Shown in pieces: positions 1 to 8,906 of a stretch of 22,396 nucleotides of DNA. The translations under genes and the position numbers were made by a program. The DNA is taken from contig JAIELU010000173.1 in the NCBI GenBank assembly GCA_019752775.1, positions 1-22,396 on the forward strand, given 5' to 3'. The DNA comes from Campylobacterales bacterium (GTDB lineage Bacteria > Campylobacterota > Campylobacteria > Campylobacterales > Arcobacteraceae). Every line of letters starts with the position of its first letter. The first letter of the stretch is position 1. The notes beneath the pieces were generated by a model. That model saw nothing but the letters and a program-made list of their open reading frames with translations, ran no database searches and was not told where the DNA came from.

Positions 1-1
1 A

Positions 2-232
2 CCAAGCCAAGATAAATCTTTTCAAAATATGTTAAGGGATGCTATTTCTGAAGTAAATGATGACCAAGTTGAAGGTTATAATTCTATGGAAGGTATTGCA
101 ACTGGAAAAGTTACAAATTTACAAGAAGCAGTACAAAAAATTGAAGAAGCTGAATTATCTATGAAATTAGCATTAGAAGTAAAAAATAAGGCTTTAACTG
201 CGTATAAAGAAATTATGAGAATGCAAGTTTAA
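2..232 (+). CDS. fliE: Flagellar hook-basal body protein FliE (5' partial)
   Basis: FliE joins the MS ring to the proximal rod. The reading frame is open from base 2, so the true start lies upstream of the window and 76 C-terminal residues are visible. The FliE C-terminal signature is clear: a helix with VTNLQEAVQKIEEAELSMKL, then VKNKALTAYKEIMRMQV, which matches the family ending (RnK..aY.eimrMq). The first visible ATG, at 29, is internal, because the residues before it continue the FliE domain. The stop is 14 bases before flgC, so the two genes are surely cotranscribed. Confidence 0.93.
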   Translation, partial: PSQDKSFQNMLRDAISEVNDDQVEGYNSMEGIATGKVTNLQEAVQKIEEAELSMKLALEVKNKALTAYKEIMRMQV

Positions 233-246
233 AGAAAGGATTTAAG

Positions 247-708
247 ATGGGTTTTTTTGATGGATATAATGTATCAACTTCTGGTATGAGCGCTCAAAGA
301 ACAAGAATTAATGTTGTGAGTGCAAATATTGCAAATGCTAAAACTACTCATACTTTAGAAGGTGGTCCTTATAAAAAACAACAAGTAGTATTTCAAGATA
401 TTCTTTTAGCAAATAGCAAAAAAACTAATTCAAATGAAGTTGAAACTACGAATAATAAAAATTCAGATATTTCATTAAGAGGTGTTGGTGTCAAATCTAT
501 AGTTCAATCTGATGCAAAACCTGTTATGAGATATGAACCTGCTCATCCCGATGCTGATGAAAAAGGCTATGTGGCATATCCAGATATTAATCCTGTTGTT
601 GAAATGGTTGATTTAATTGAAGCTATGAGATCTTATGAGTCAAATGTAGCTTCCTTTAATACTCATAAAAATATCGATTCTAAAACTTTAGAAATATTAA
701 ATGTGTAA
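247..708 (+). CDS. flgC: Flagellar basal-body rod protein FlgC
   Basis: FlgC is a proximal rod subunit exported through the flagellar type III apparatus. At 153 residues it has the usual family length. The N-terminal rod motif is present (STSGMSAQRTRINVVSANIAN, with the SAxR..xxxxNIAN pattern), and the C-terminal heptad region (VEMVDLIEAMRSYESNVASFN) forms the coiled-coil partner found in all rod and hook proteins. The start is set by an AAAGAAAGGA ribosome site about seven bases before the ATG. It follows fliE directly; flgB, the usual third member, is not visible and may lie upstream. Confidence 0.95.
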   Translation: MGFFDGYNVSTSGMSAQRTRINVVSANIANAKTTHTLEGGPYKKQQVVFQDILLANSKKTNSNEVETTNNKNSDISLRGVGVKSIVQSDAKPVMRYEPAHPDADEKGYVAYPDINPVVEMVDLIEAMRSYESNVASFNTHKNIDSKTLEILNV

Positions 709-713
709 TCAAA

Positions 714-2633
714 ATGCCAAATATAATAAATAGTTTACTTTCGAGTGAAACAACAACAACTGCTAATACTACAAGTTCAACTTCTGAACAAACAGTAAAA
801 GATAAACCTTCTTTCTTTGATTCTTTATTATCAAATAATACAGTAACAAAAGAAGAGGATGTAACGGCTAAAAAAACTGCTATTACAACTCCTGTAAAAG
901 AAGTGAAAATTGAAGAAAAACTTAGTGGTGAGGATTTAGAAATAAATCCAGAAATAAAAGTAGATAACATACAATTAGAAAATATAGAAATTGAAGTAGA
1001 AAAAGTTACAACTGGAAAAATTGAAGAACAAAAAACAACTTCAACAACTTCTTTGTTAGATAGATTGATTATTGAAGCTAAAAAAAATGTTAAAGAGACA
1101 ATAGTTCCAGAAGAAATGAAGCAAAATTCTGATATTTCTATAACAACAAAAAAAAATAGTTTAGAAGTTGAAAGTACAAATAATAAAGACAATCTTATAA
1201 TCCCTAAAGAAAATATCGTTACAAATAATTTAGGAATAAAGGATATTGTAGATATTGTAATTCCAACTGAAATAAAACAAGATTTAGATACTCCTATAAT
1301 TCCTAAAGAAAATATTCCTCAGATATTAATTTCTGAAGAAATAAAACAAAATCTAGATACTTTAATAATTCCAAAAGAGAATAGTAATTCAAGTGATTTA
1401 AATATAAAAACTAAAGAACAAAAAGTAAATTCAACTGATATTTTGTTAGAGCAAATAGTAACAAAAACTCAAAATGGAGTAAGCACACAAGAAGTTGTAA
1501 GTAGTGATATTAAAGTTATTACAGAAAATGAAACACTTAATCCTATTTTAAATAGTAGTATGGATTTAAATACTGATAATCTTTCTAATGTTAAAGAAAG
1601 TCCATTGTTATCTTTACCTATTACAACAACAGAAGTTGTTGAAGAAAATGGTGTAAAACAAGAGAGTTTGGTTATAAAAAAAGAAGAAAAGTTATCATTA
1701 ATGGATCAGTTGATTTTGAAAAATAATGAAAAGTTAACTTTAAATACTATAGATAGTAATATTCCAGCTCCTTTAAAAGATATTGTTACAAAAGATTTAA
1801 TTTCAAGTATATATCTAGGTTCTCAGAAAAATAAAATAAATAGCCAGGCATTGTTTAATAGAAATGAAGCTGTGAATCTCTTAAAAGATGGTAACTCAAT
1901 CCAAGCGGTTAAAACTAGTGCTGAAATATTGGAATTAGGTTTAGAAGATATGAGTATTGAACAAAATATTGATATTGATAAGATAGAAGTAAAAAAATCT
2001 GATATTCAAGCATTAAGTAGAAAAAATCAAATTGATAATTTATTTTTTGATAAAAATGTAAAGAGTGAAGAAGTAAAAAATTTAATTACACAATCTATTG
2101 AAGCAAGTAGTGCTTTATTGGATAATAGTCTAAATTTAGCAGATGATGCAACGATTACTGTAAATTCTCCTTTATCTTTTAATATTCAATCAAAAATAAT
2201 TGGTGCAAAACAACAAATGTCTACAATGATGTCGGATATTGCTAAACAAATGTATGAAAATTATAAGCCTCCTATGACTGCATTTAGAATAAATATAAAT
2301 CCTTTAGAATTAGGTTCTATTGCAATTTTAATGAAAAATGATAGAAATAATGGCTTAACAATTAGTATGAATGTTACTAATAATGTCACATTAAATACTT
2401 TAATAGAAAATCAAAATATGTTAAGAACTTCATTAAATAAAACATTTGATGATGCTACTAACTTTAATCTGGATTTTAGTTCTTCAAATCAAAATAGTAG
2501 TAATCAATCATCAAATGCAAATCAAGGTCAAGGGAATAATCGAAGATTTGAGCAACAAATGGATACTCAATCAGTTTTACAATTAAAAGAAGAAAATAGA
2601 GATATAGAAGAAAAAAGCATAGATTATATGTAA
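714..2633 (+). CDS. fliK: FliK-like flagellar hook-length control protein
   Basis: This is the probable secreted ruler that measures the hook and switches FlhB export specificity. Of its 639 residues, about the first 480 are low-complexity, Thr/Ser/Lys/Glu/Asn-rich and probably disordered, with short degenerate repeats. The C-terminal domain (about residues 500-600) carries the FliK_C pattern: AFRININPLELGSIAILMKN, like the family LxPxxLGxVxVxl, followed by a long helix (TLIENQNMLRTSLNKTF). An Asn/Gln/Ser-rich tail follows. The gene lies between flgC and fliR/flhB, next to the FlhB switch it would act on, and its stop overlaps the fliR start by one base. The N-terminus is too variable to identify by itself, so the call rests on the C-terminal domain and context. 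Confidence 0.8.
   Translation: MPNIINSLLSSETTTTANTTSSTSEQTVKDKPSFFDSLLSNNTVTKEEDVTAKKTAITTPVKEVKIEEKLSGEDLEINPEIKVDNIQLENIEIEVEKVTTGKIEEQKTTSTTSLLDRLIIEAKKNVKETIVPEEMKQNSDISITTKKNSLEVESTNNKDNLIIPKENIVTNNLGIKDIVDIVIPTEIKQDLDTPIIPKENIPQILISEEIKQNLDTLIIPKENSNSSDLNIKTKEQKVNSTDILLEQIVTKTQNGVSTQEVVSSDIKVITENETLNPILNSSMDLNTDNLSNVKESPLLSLPITTTEVVEENGVKQESLVIKKEEKLSLMDQLILKNNEKLTLNTIDSNIPAPLKDIVTKDLISSIYLGSQKNKINSQALFNRNEAVNLLKDGNSIQAVKTSAEILELGLEDMSIEQNIDIDKIEVKKSDIQALSRKNQIDNLFFDKNVKSEEVKNLITQSIEASSALLDNSLNLADDATITVNSPLSFNIQSKIIGAKQQMSTMMSDIAKQMYENYKPPMTAFRININPLELGSIAILMKNDRNNGLTISMNVTNNVTLNTLIENQNMLRTSLNKTFDDATNFNLDFSSSNQNSSNQSSNANQGQGNNRRFEQQMDTQSVLQLKEENRDIEEKSIDYM
1263..1388 (+). repeat. Degenerate 69-bp in-frame repeat within fliK
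   Basis: Two adjacent units of 23 codons begin at 1263 and 1332. They encode TEIKQDLDTPIIPKEN and SEEIKQNLDTLIIPKEN. A more diverged copy starts near 1110 (EEMKQNSDISITTKKN), and another LIIPKEN core occurs near 1195. The repeats lie in the disordered N-terminal part of the FliK-like protein. Confidence 0.7.
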
Positions 2634-3382
2634 TGGAGGCTCTTTTATCTTTACTTAATGAAGAAACTTTATATCAATTTCTTCTACTCCTTGCAAGGAT
2701 ATTATCTTTTGTTGCATTTATGCCTGTTTTTGGACACGCTGCAATTAGCCCAACTATTAGAATTGCTTTTGCTTTTTATATAACAATCTTTATTTTTCCT
2801 TTGGTTGATATAACATCAAATATTACCCAAGATAATTTTTTTATGAGTTTAATATCTGAGTTAACATTAGGACTTATAGCTTCAATGTTAATTAATATTA
2901 TATTTTCAGCTGTAAAAATAATTGGAGAGTTTGTTGAATATTCAACTGCCCTTTCAATGGCAGCTATGTTTGATCCCTCAACAGGAGGACAACAAGGAAT
3001 AATTTCAAAATTACTTTTTTGGATTGCATTAATGTTGTTTTTTCAAACAGGAATGTATGAAATGACTTTAGTTATTTTAGTAAAAAGTTTTTCTATGATA
3101 CATTTAGGAAGCTTTGATATTTTTTCGTATAATGGTGTTCAAATGGCTATTGATGAAATTAAAAGAATGTTTGCATTTGCATTTGCATTTGCTTTACCTT
3201 TATTTTTCATAGGATTTATTCTTGATGTTTATTATGGTTATGGAACAAAATCTATGCCATCTTTTTCTCCATTTGTAGTTACATTTCAATTGAAATATGC
3301 TTTAATATTTGTATTTTTGATACTTGGAATGGAAATGTTTACAGAAGCATTTACAGAATATTTTATTTCAAAATTTCAATAA
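2633..3382 (+). CDS. fliR: Flagellar export gate protein FliR
   Basis: FliR is an inner-membrane core subunit of the flagellar type III export gate (with FliP and FliQ). At 249 residues it has normal length and about six hydrophobic segments. Recognisable features are the early ARILSFVAFMPVFGHAAISP segment (family: R...f...Pvfg....p...R), and the central GEFVEYSTALSMAAMFDPST segment (family: GelID.q.Gf..a...dP). The start overlaps the fliK stop by one base (TAATG), which suggests translational coupling. flhB follows after 14 bases. FliP and FliQ are not in the window. Confidence 0.95.
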   Translation: MEALLSLLNEETLYQFLLLLARILSFVAFMPVFGHAAISPTIRIAFAFYITIFIFPLVDITSNITQDNFFMSLISELTLGLIASMLINIIFSAVKIIGEFVEYSTALSMAAMFDPSTGGQQGIISKLLFWIALMLFFQTGMYEMTLVILVKSFSMIHLGSFDIFSYNGVQMAIDEIKRMFAFAFAFALPLFFIGFILDVYYGYGTKSMPSFSPFVVTFQLKYALIFVFLILGMEMFTEAFTEYFISKFQ

Positions 3383-3396
3383 TTTAAGGGTTTAAT

Positions 3397-4443
3397 ATGG
3401 CTGATGATGATAAAACAGAAGAACCCACCGATAAGAAAATTAGTGATGCCAGAGAAGAGGGAAATGTAGCTAAATCAGCAGAAATTTCTGGAGTAGCAAT
3501 TTTAACATTTGGAACTGCATATTTACTTTTTTTCTCATCTTATTCTTTGCTTGAAATTAAGAAATTAATGCTATTCTCCTATAGTTTCATTGGTCAAGAG
3601 TTAGATGGACCATTATATTATGCAATTACATATCATGTTGTTGTAACTCTTTTAAAAGCTTTAGCACCATTATTTGCATTGATACTATTATTGGTATTTG
3701 CTAGTAATTTAGCTCAATTTGGTTTTTTAACTATTCCTTTAAAGTTTGATCTTCAAAAATTAGATCCAATAAAGGGACTGAAAAATGTTTTTGCATTTAA
3801 AAAGCTTATCGAAGCTTTAAAATTAACGGCAAAATTAATGTTAATTATGCTTGTAATGTTTTTACTTTTTTCGCTAACTTATCAGAAATTTTTAGCAATG
3901 ATGAATCAAGAAACTACAGATACGATTGCCACGATGCTCCAATTATCACTTTATTTTATTTCAGCTATTCTTTTTATTCTTTTTATTTTTGCTATAATAG
4001 ATTTTTATTTTACAAAACATTATTATATGCAATCTTTAAAAATGAGCAAACAAGAGATTAAAGATGAATATAAAAATATGGAGGGAGATCCTCAAGTAAA
4101 AGGGCGTATTAGAAGAATTCAAATGCGAATGGCTCAACAACGAATGATGAGTTCAGTTCCTGAAGCCGATGTGGTTATTACGAATCCAACACATTATGCT
4201 GTAGCTTTGAAATATGATAATAAAGTGAATTCTGCACCCAAAATTGTAGCGAAGGGAATAGATTTTTTAGCAATTAAAATAAAAGATATTGCAAAAGATC
4301 ATAACATACCAATTATTGAAAATCCATCTCTAGCAAGGTCTTTATATGACCAAATAGAAATTGATAGAGAAATACCAGGTGAATTTTATAAAGCAATGGC
4401 TGAAATATTTTCATATATTTATGAATTAAAAAGAAAAAGGTAA
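3397..4443 (+). CDS. flhB: Flagellar export switch protein FlhB
   Basis: FlhB is the inner-membrane gate component that sets export specificity by self-cleavage. The N-terminus (DKTEEPTDKKISDAREEGNVAKS) matches the conserved EkTE.PT.kK...AR.eG signature. Four membrane segments follow over about residues 28-210. The cytoplasmic domain contains NPTH at residues 263-266, where autocleavage occurs between Asn and Pro, so the switch should be functional. Length (348) is normal. The ribosome site is AAGGG before the ATG. It would respond to the FliK-like protein encoded two genes upstream. Confidence 0.97.
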   Translation: MADDDKTEEPTDKKISDAREEGNVAKSAEISGVAILTFGTAYLLFFSSYSLLEIKKLMLFSYSFIGQELDGPLYYAITYHVVVTLLKALAPLFALILLLVFASNLAQFGFLTIPLKFDLQKLDPIKGLKNVFAFKKLIEALKLTAKLMLIMLVMFLLFSLTYQKFLAMMNQETTDTIATMLQLSLYFISAILFILFIFAIIDFYFTKHYYMQSLKMSKQEIKDEYKNMEGDPQVKGRIRRIQMRMAQQRMMSSVPEADVVITNPTHYAVALKYDNKVNSAPKIVAKGIDFLAIKIKDIAKDHNIPIIENPSLARSLYDQIEIDREIPGEFYKAMAEIFSYIYELKRKR

Positions 4444-4446
4444 AAA

Positions 4447-6441
4447 TTGAAAGTATTAATGATTATATTTTTAATGTTAAACATTTTAAATGCTAAAAAA
4501 GATTTTTATTATGGTTTTATTGATTCTTCAGGTGTACAAATTTCTGAGCAACGAAAACAATCAATAAATGATGGATTTGATATTTTGCAAAACGCAAGAA
4601 TTCTTGCAAAAGATGGAAAAATCGATGAAGCCTATACTCAAGTAAAAGATTTTAAAGAAAAAAATAAACTTAATATTTTAACTTCTGATAGTATAATTTT
4701 ATATTCAGAATTAGCTTTAAAAAAACAATCAAAAAGATTGATTTTAGATGCTTCAACAGAGTTGGAAATGGCAATAAATTCTTCAAAAATCAATCAATAT
4801 GATTTGGCAAAAGCATATATGATTTTGGTTGAATTAAAATTAGAAATAAATAAAATTGAAGATGCAAAATATTTTGCTCAAATTATAATAGATAATTTTG
4901 ATGATGAATTAACCAAAACTTATGGAAAAATTTCTCTTGCTAAAGTATATAAATATCAAAAAGATTATGCAAAAGCGACTAAATATTTGTATGAAATACT
5001 AACAGTTACAAGTGATAAAAAAGTTGCTACTGTAGTTGCAGATGAGTTATTTGATGTATATATCTTAGATGAAAAATATGATAAAGCAAATGAATTAATA
5101 ACACAAGTTTTAAAAACTAATATCGATTTTTATGCAAATGATTCATATTTAGCAAATAAAAAAGTTAATAAATTAATAAAAGCTGGTATGCCAGAACATG
5201 CTTCTGAAATTTTAAAAGAGTTATTAAAAAGAACAACAAAAGAAGATGTAATAGAAGATTTTAAATTTAAACTTGCAAATACTTATATGATTATGTATGA
5301 CAGAACAAATTATTATTTAGAAAAGGCAAAAGAGTTATATAAAGATATTATTAATGATTATCCTCAAAGTATTTATGCAAAAGATTCAAAAGCTTTCATC
5401 GATGAGATTTTAATGAGACAAGGATTTTTAAGTCCAGCGCTTGTTGCTTCTAAGTATCCAGATGATGAAGCCATGCAACAAAAAGCTCTTTTGCAAGAAT
5501 TAATGAATGATAAAAATGATAAGAAATATGATCTTATTTTAAGGGCTGAAAAAGTTTATAGTAAAGTATCTCCTGAAATAGTAAAAAGATTTGGTTATGG
5601 AAGTATTAATGAAATTTATGATGAAATTAATATTGATATAATAAAAGATTATTTAGTACAAGGAAAATGTACAGAATTAAATGAGGTTTTAAAAACTTCA
5701 AGAAATGAAACTTTAGTTAAATTAATAGAAGATGAGAGTATTAAATATGCTTTTTTTGAATGTTTAGTTGAATCTCCATATGAAAAAGCTTACTTACAAA
5801 TTAAAGAAACTTTTAATAAAACAAGAGATGCAAATATTTATTTATATTTGGAAAAAATGGCTTATAATTTAGGTTTAATGGACGAAGCTTCAGATTTTTC
5901 AACAAAAGTTGAAATGGTTGACGATCCAGTAGTTTTATCTAATGAATTTTTATATAGATACCAAATAATAAAACAAAAATCAGAGCCAATAGCAATGGAA
6001 AGATTTTTTACATACACAAATCAAAATCCTAATTATATTAAAGCAAATGAAAACAATCCGATAATTATTGACTTTTATTATGATTATTATTTAGATTTAT
6101 TAAAAGGAAAAAATAAAGTTTTAGCAAATGAAATATTAAATAGCCTATATAATAAACAAAAAGATTTAAAAGCTTTTGTATATTCACCTTTTGTTGAAAC
6201 AGAATTAGCAAGGATTGCTAAAGAATCAAATAATAATCAAAAATCAATAGATTTATTACTAGAATCTTTGCAAAACACAAGAAAAATCAAACCTAATGAC
6301 GAAGTAAAAGTTTATTATGATATTTTAAACTTATATGATAATATGGGAAATAAAGCTAAAAAAGACGAATATATTTTAAAATGTAAAGAAGTAAAAGATA
6401 GTGTGGATAGTTTATATAAAAAAATGTGCGATGAGATGTAA
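4447..6441 (+). CDS. Secreted TPR-repeat protein, PflA-like flagellar motor candidate
   Basis: This is a 664-residue protein with a short N-terminal signal sequence (KVLMIIFLMLNILNA, then KKDF) and an otherwise soluble, helix-rich body. Helical hairpin pairs of TPR/SEL type run through most of it (for example GKISLAKVYKYQKDYAKATK near residue 160 and AKELYKDIINDYPQSIYAKD near 300). The start is TTG: AAAAGG lies six bases upstream, and this start preserves the Lys of the signal peptide. ATG at 4459 is the alternative. It sits between flhB and fliI and overlaps the fliI start by one base, so a flagellar role is likely. Campylobacter PflA, a periplasmic TPR protein of the motor scaffold, has the same plan but is longer. 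I infer a PflA-like role from architecture and context, not from recognised sequence identity. Confidence 0.7.
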   Translation: MKVLMIIFLMLNILNAKKDFYYGFIDSSGVQISEQRKQSINDGFDILQNARILAKDGKIDEAYTQVKDFKEKNKLNILTSDSIILYSELALKKQSKRLILDASTELEMAINSSKINQYDLAKAYMILVELKLEINKIEDAKYFAQIIIDNFDDELTKTYGKISLAKVYKYQKDYAKATKYLYEILTVTSDKKVATVVADELFDVYILDEKYDKANELITQVLKTNIDFYANDSYLANKKVNKLIKAGMPEHASEILKELLKRTTKEDVIEDFKFKLANTYMIMYDRTNYYLEKAKELYKDIINDYPQSIYAKDSKAFIDEILMRQGFLSPALVASKYPDDEAMQQKALLQELMNDKNDKKYDLILRAEKVYSKVSPEIVKRFGYGSINEIYDEINIDIIKDYLVQGKCTELNEVLKTSRNETLVKLIEDESIKYAFFECLVESPYEKAYLQIKETFNKTRDANIYLYLEKMAYNLGLMDEASDFSTKVEMVDDPVVLSNEFLYRYQIIKQKSEPIAMERFFTYTNQNPNYIKANENNPIIIDFYYDYYLDLLKGKNKVLANEILNSLYNKQKDLKAFVYSPFVETELARIAKESNNNQKSIDLLLESLQNTRKIKPNDEVKVYYDILNLYDNMGNKAKKDEYILKCKEVKDSVDSLYKKMCDEM

Positions 6442-7745
6442 TGGATATTGAAGATATATTAAATAGAATTGATTCAACAAATCTATCAATTCCTTTTGGA
6501 AGAATTAAAAATATTTCATCAACAACTTTAACAGCAACAGGTTTAGAAGTTGCTGTTGGAGATATAGTGAAAATAGAATCAGTTTTGCATTTATCAACGG
6601 TTTTAGGAATGGTTGCTTCAATTGATGATACATCTTTTACCATTGTTCCTTTTTCATTTATTGATGGTTTTAGAATACAAGATAAAGTTTATATTCAAAA
6701 AGATGGACTAACAGTTAAATGTGGTTATGGTTTATTGGGAAGAGTGATAAATGCTTTAGGTGAACCGATTGATAATTTGGGAAAAATTACAGATTTAGAA
6801 GAAAATGCTCCAATAAATAAACTCTCTATGCCACCATTAGAAAGAGGAATAATTGATCAAAAATTTGCAACAGGCGTAAAAGCAATTGATTCTATGTTAA
6901 CAAGTGGAAAAGGTCAAAAAGTTGGTATCTTTGCAGGTTCAGGAGTTGGAAAATCAACTCTTATGGGTATGATTGTAAAGGGTTGTGAAGCTCAAATAAA
7001 AGTAGTTGCGCTAATTGGGGAAAGGGGTAGAGAAATCCCTGAATTTATTCATTATAATTTGGATAATAATTTAGAAAATACTGTAATAGTTGCAGCAACT
7101 TCTGATGAATCTGCATTAATGAGAAAATATGGAGCATTTACAGCAATGGCAATAGCTGAGTTTTTTAGGGATAAAGGACATGATGTTTTATTAATGATGG
7201 ATTCAGTAACAAGATTTGCTATGGCCCAAAGGGAAATAGGTTTAAGTACTGGTGAACCTCCTGTTAGTCGTGGTTATCCTCCTTCTGTATTTGCGCTTCT
7301 TCCTCAATTAATGGAAAGAGCAGGAAATAATAAAAAAGGTTCTATTACTGCATTTTTTACAGTTTTAGTTGATGGAGATGATATGAATGACCCAATAGCA
7401 GACCAAAGTAGATCAATTTTAGATGGACATATTGTATTAACAAGAGAGTTAACAGAACAAGGATTTTATCCTCCAATAAATCTTCTAAAATCAGCTTCAA
7501 GGGTTATGGATAAGGTCGTGAGCAAAGAGCATTATAATGATTTTTTAAAGTTAAAAAGAGTATTATCACTAATAAAAGAGAATGAAGTGTTGGTTAGAGT
7601 TGGTGCTTATAAAGCTGGAATGGATCCAGAACTTGACAATGCAATGTCAAAGAAAGAACAAATAAGAGAATTTCTAACTCAAGATACTCAAAAAATCTTT
7701 GGATTTAATGAGATAGAAACAATGTTTAGAAAGGTTTTACAATGA
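6441..7745 (+). CDS. fliI: Flagellar export ATPase FliI
   Basis: FliI is the cytoplasmic ATPase that drives or aids flagellar substrate export; it is related to the F1 beta subunit. Its 434 residues are normal. The P-loop AGSGVGKST lies at about residues 165-173 and the Walker B strand DVLLMMDSVTRFAMAQRE starts at residue 248, with Asp254 as the catalytic-site acid. The ATPase family signature PPVSRGYPPSVFALLPQLME is also present. The start overlaps the upstream TPR gene by one base, and its TGA overlaps the flgL ATG by four bases. Confidence 0.97.
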   Translation: MDIEDILNRIDSTNLSIPFGRIKNISSTTLTATGLEVAVGDIVKIESVLHLSTVLGMVASIDDTSFTIVPFSFIDGFRIQDKVYIQKDGLTVKCGYGLLGRVINALGEPIDNLGKITDLEENAPINKLSMPPLERGIIDQKFATGVKAIDSMLTSGKGQKVGIFAGSGVGKSTLMGMIVKGCEAQIKVVALIGERGREIPEFIHYNLDNNLENTVIVAATSDESALMRKYGAFTAMAIAEFFRDKGHDVLLMMDSVTRFAMAQREIGLSTGEPPVSRGYPPSVFALLPQLMERAGNNKKGSITAFFTVLVDGDDMNDPIADQSRSILDGHIVLTRELTEQGFYPPINLLKSASRVMDKVVSKEHYNDFLKLKRVLSLIKENEVLVRVGAYKAGMDPELDNAMSKKEQIREFLTQDTQKIFGFNEIETMFRKVLQ

Positions 7746-8884
7746 TTACTCAAACAGAACAAATGTCTTATAGATTAAGTATTTTAAATACTCAACAACA
7801 AAAGCTTACTTATCAAACAAGTACAAAAGAAATACTTCAAGACGGAAGTGATGATTCTATGTTGTATTCAAGAATAATTCTTGTTGATGAAAAAGTTAGA
7901 ACTTATGAAGGCTTAAAAAGTCAAATTCAAAAAACTAAAGTTCAAAATAATATGGCTGATTCAAGTATGGCAGAGATTAAAAAGCTTTTAGAGAACATAA
8001 AAGAACAATTAGTAAAAGCAAATACAGCAACAACGACTAATGATGGACTTACGGCAATTGCTTCAAGTCTTGCAGGACTAAAAGAAAATCTTTTTCAATT
8101 AGCTAATACTCAAGTTGAAAATGAATATGTGTTTGCTGGTTCGAACTCATCAGTAAAACCATTTGAAAAAGATGCTAATGGTAAAGTAACTTATCTTGGT
8201 GATAGCCAATTAAGAAAAGTTGCTATTGAAGAGGGTTCTTACAGGGAAAGAGGAATTACTGGCTTTGATATGATGACATATCCCTCTTCAACTGCCCACA
8301 AAGGTGGAACTTTAACTTTTAAAGAAACGGATAGAATTATTGATCAAGGTGGTAATGAATGGAAATTAAATTCTCCAACAAATGATACTTTAACAAAGTA
8401 TGACTTAAATGGAAATGCTACAACTGATACTATAACACCTGTTACAAATGATGCTTTAACTCCACCTACATATAGTGCATCAATGCCAAATGTTGATGGT
8501 ACAAAATTTGAAGCAAAAACAAATATTTTTGATTTAATTGATGCTACAGTAAATGCATTAAAAAAAGTTGATAGTAATGGTAATCCTATTTCTGTTGAAG
8601 AGGCAAGAGCGTTGGTTGCTAATTATCAAGGAGAAGTTGATAAAGCTTATGATGCTGTTAATATTGCTCATGCTGATTTAGGTGGAAAAAATAAAATATT
8701 TGAGATTTCTTTAGAAAGAGTTTCTTCTAAATTGACTCAATTTGATATTTTATCTCTTAATTTAGGTAGTGCTGATTTAGCGCAAGTTGCGATTGAATCA
8801 AAAGCTTTAGAGTTAACATATACAGCACTTTATTCAACAATTAGTAAAACAAATGAATTGTCACTAGTTAATTTTTTAAAATAA
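7742..8884 (+). CDS. flgL: Flagellar hook-filament junction protein FlgL (HAP3)
   Basis: FlgL is a hook-associated protein at the junction of hook and filament. It has flagellin-like terminal helices around a variable middle: the N-terminal region (YRLSILNTQQQKLTYQTSTK) and the C-terminal helix (ALELTYTALYSTISKTNELS). The motif LANTQVENEYVFAGSNSSVKP near residue 120 is typical of FlgL (la n....g.y.F.G......P). Length is 380. The ATG lies within the fliI stop (ATGA), a coupling arrangement. It is unusual to find an axial late gene here among export genes. Confidence 0.9.
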   Translation: MITQTEQMSYRLSILNTQQQKLTYQTSTKEILQDGSDDSMLYSRIILVDEKVRTYEGLKSQIQKTKVQNNMADSSMAEIKKLLENIKEQLVKANTATTTNDGLTAIASSLAGLKENLFQLANTQVENEYVFAGSNSSVKPFEKDANGKVTYLGDSQLRKVAIEEGSYRERGITGFDMMTYPSSTAHKGGTLTFKETDRIIDQGGNEWKLNSPTNDTLTKYDLNGNATTDTITPVTNDALTPPTYSASMPNVDGTKFEAKTNIFDLIDATVNALKKVDSNGNPISVEEARALVANYQGEVDKAYDAVNIAHADLGGKNKIFEISLERVSSKLTQFDILSLNLGSADLAQVAIESKALELTYTALYSTISKTNELSLVNFLK

Positions 8885-8906
8885 CTAGCAACAATATAAT
8901 TAATAA

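Noticed and set aside
680..1192. Minus-strand ORF of 170 codons inside fliK
   Set aside because: Ser/Val/Phe-rich shadow of the low-complexity fliK coding strand, without a ribosome site.
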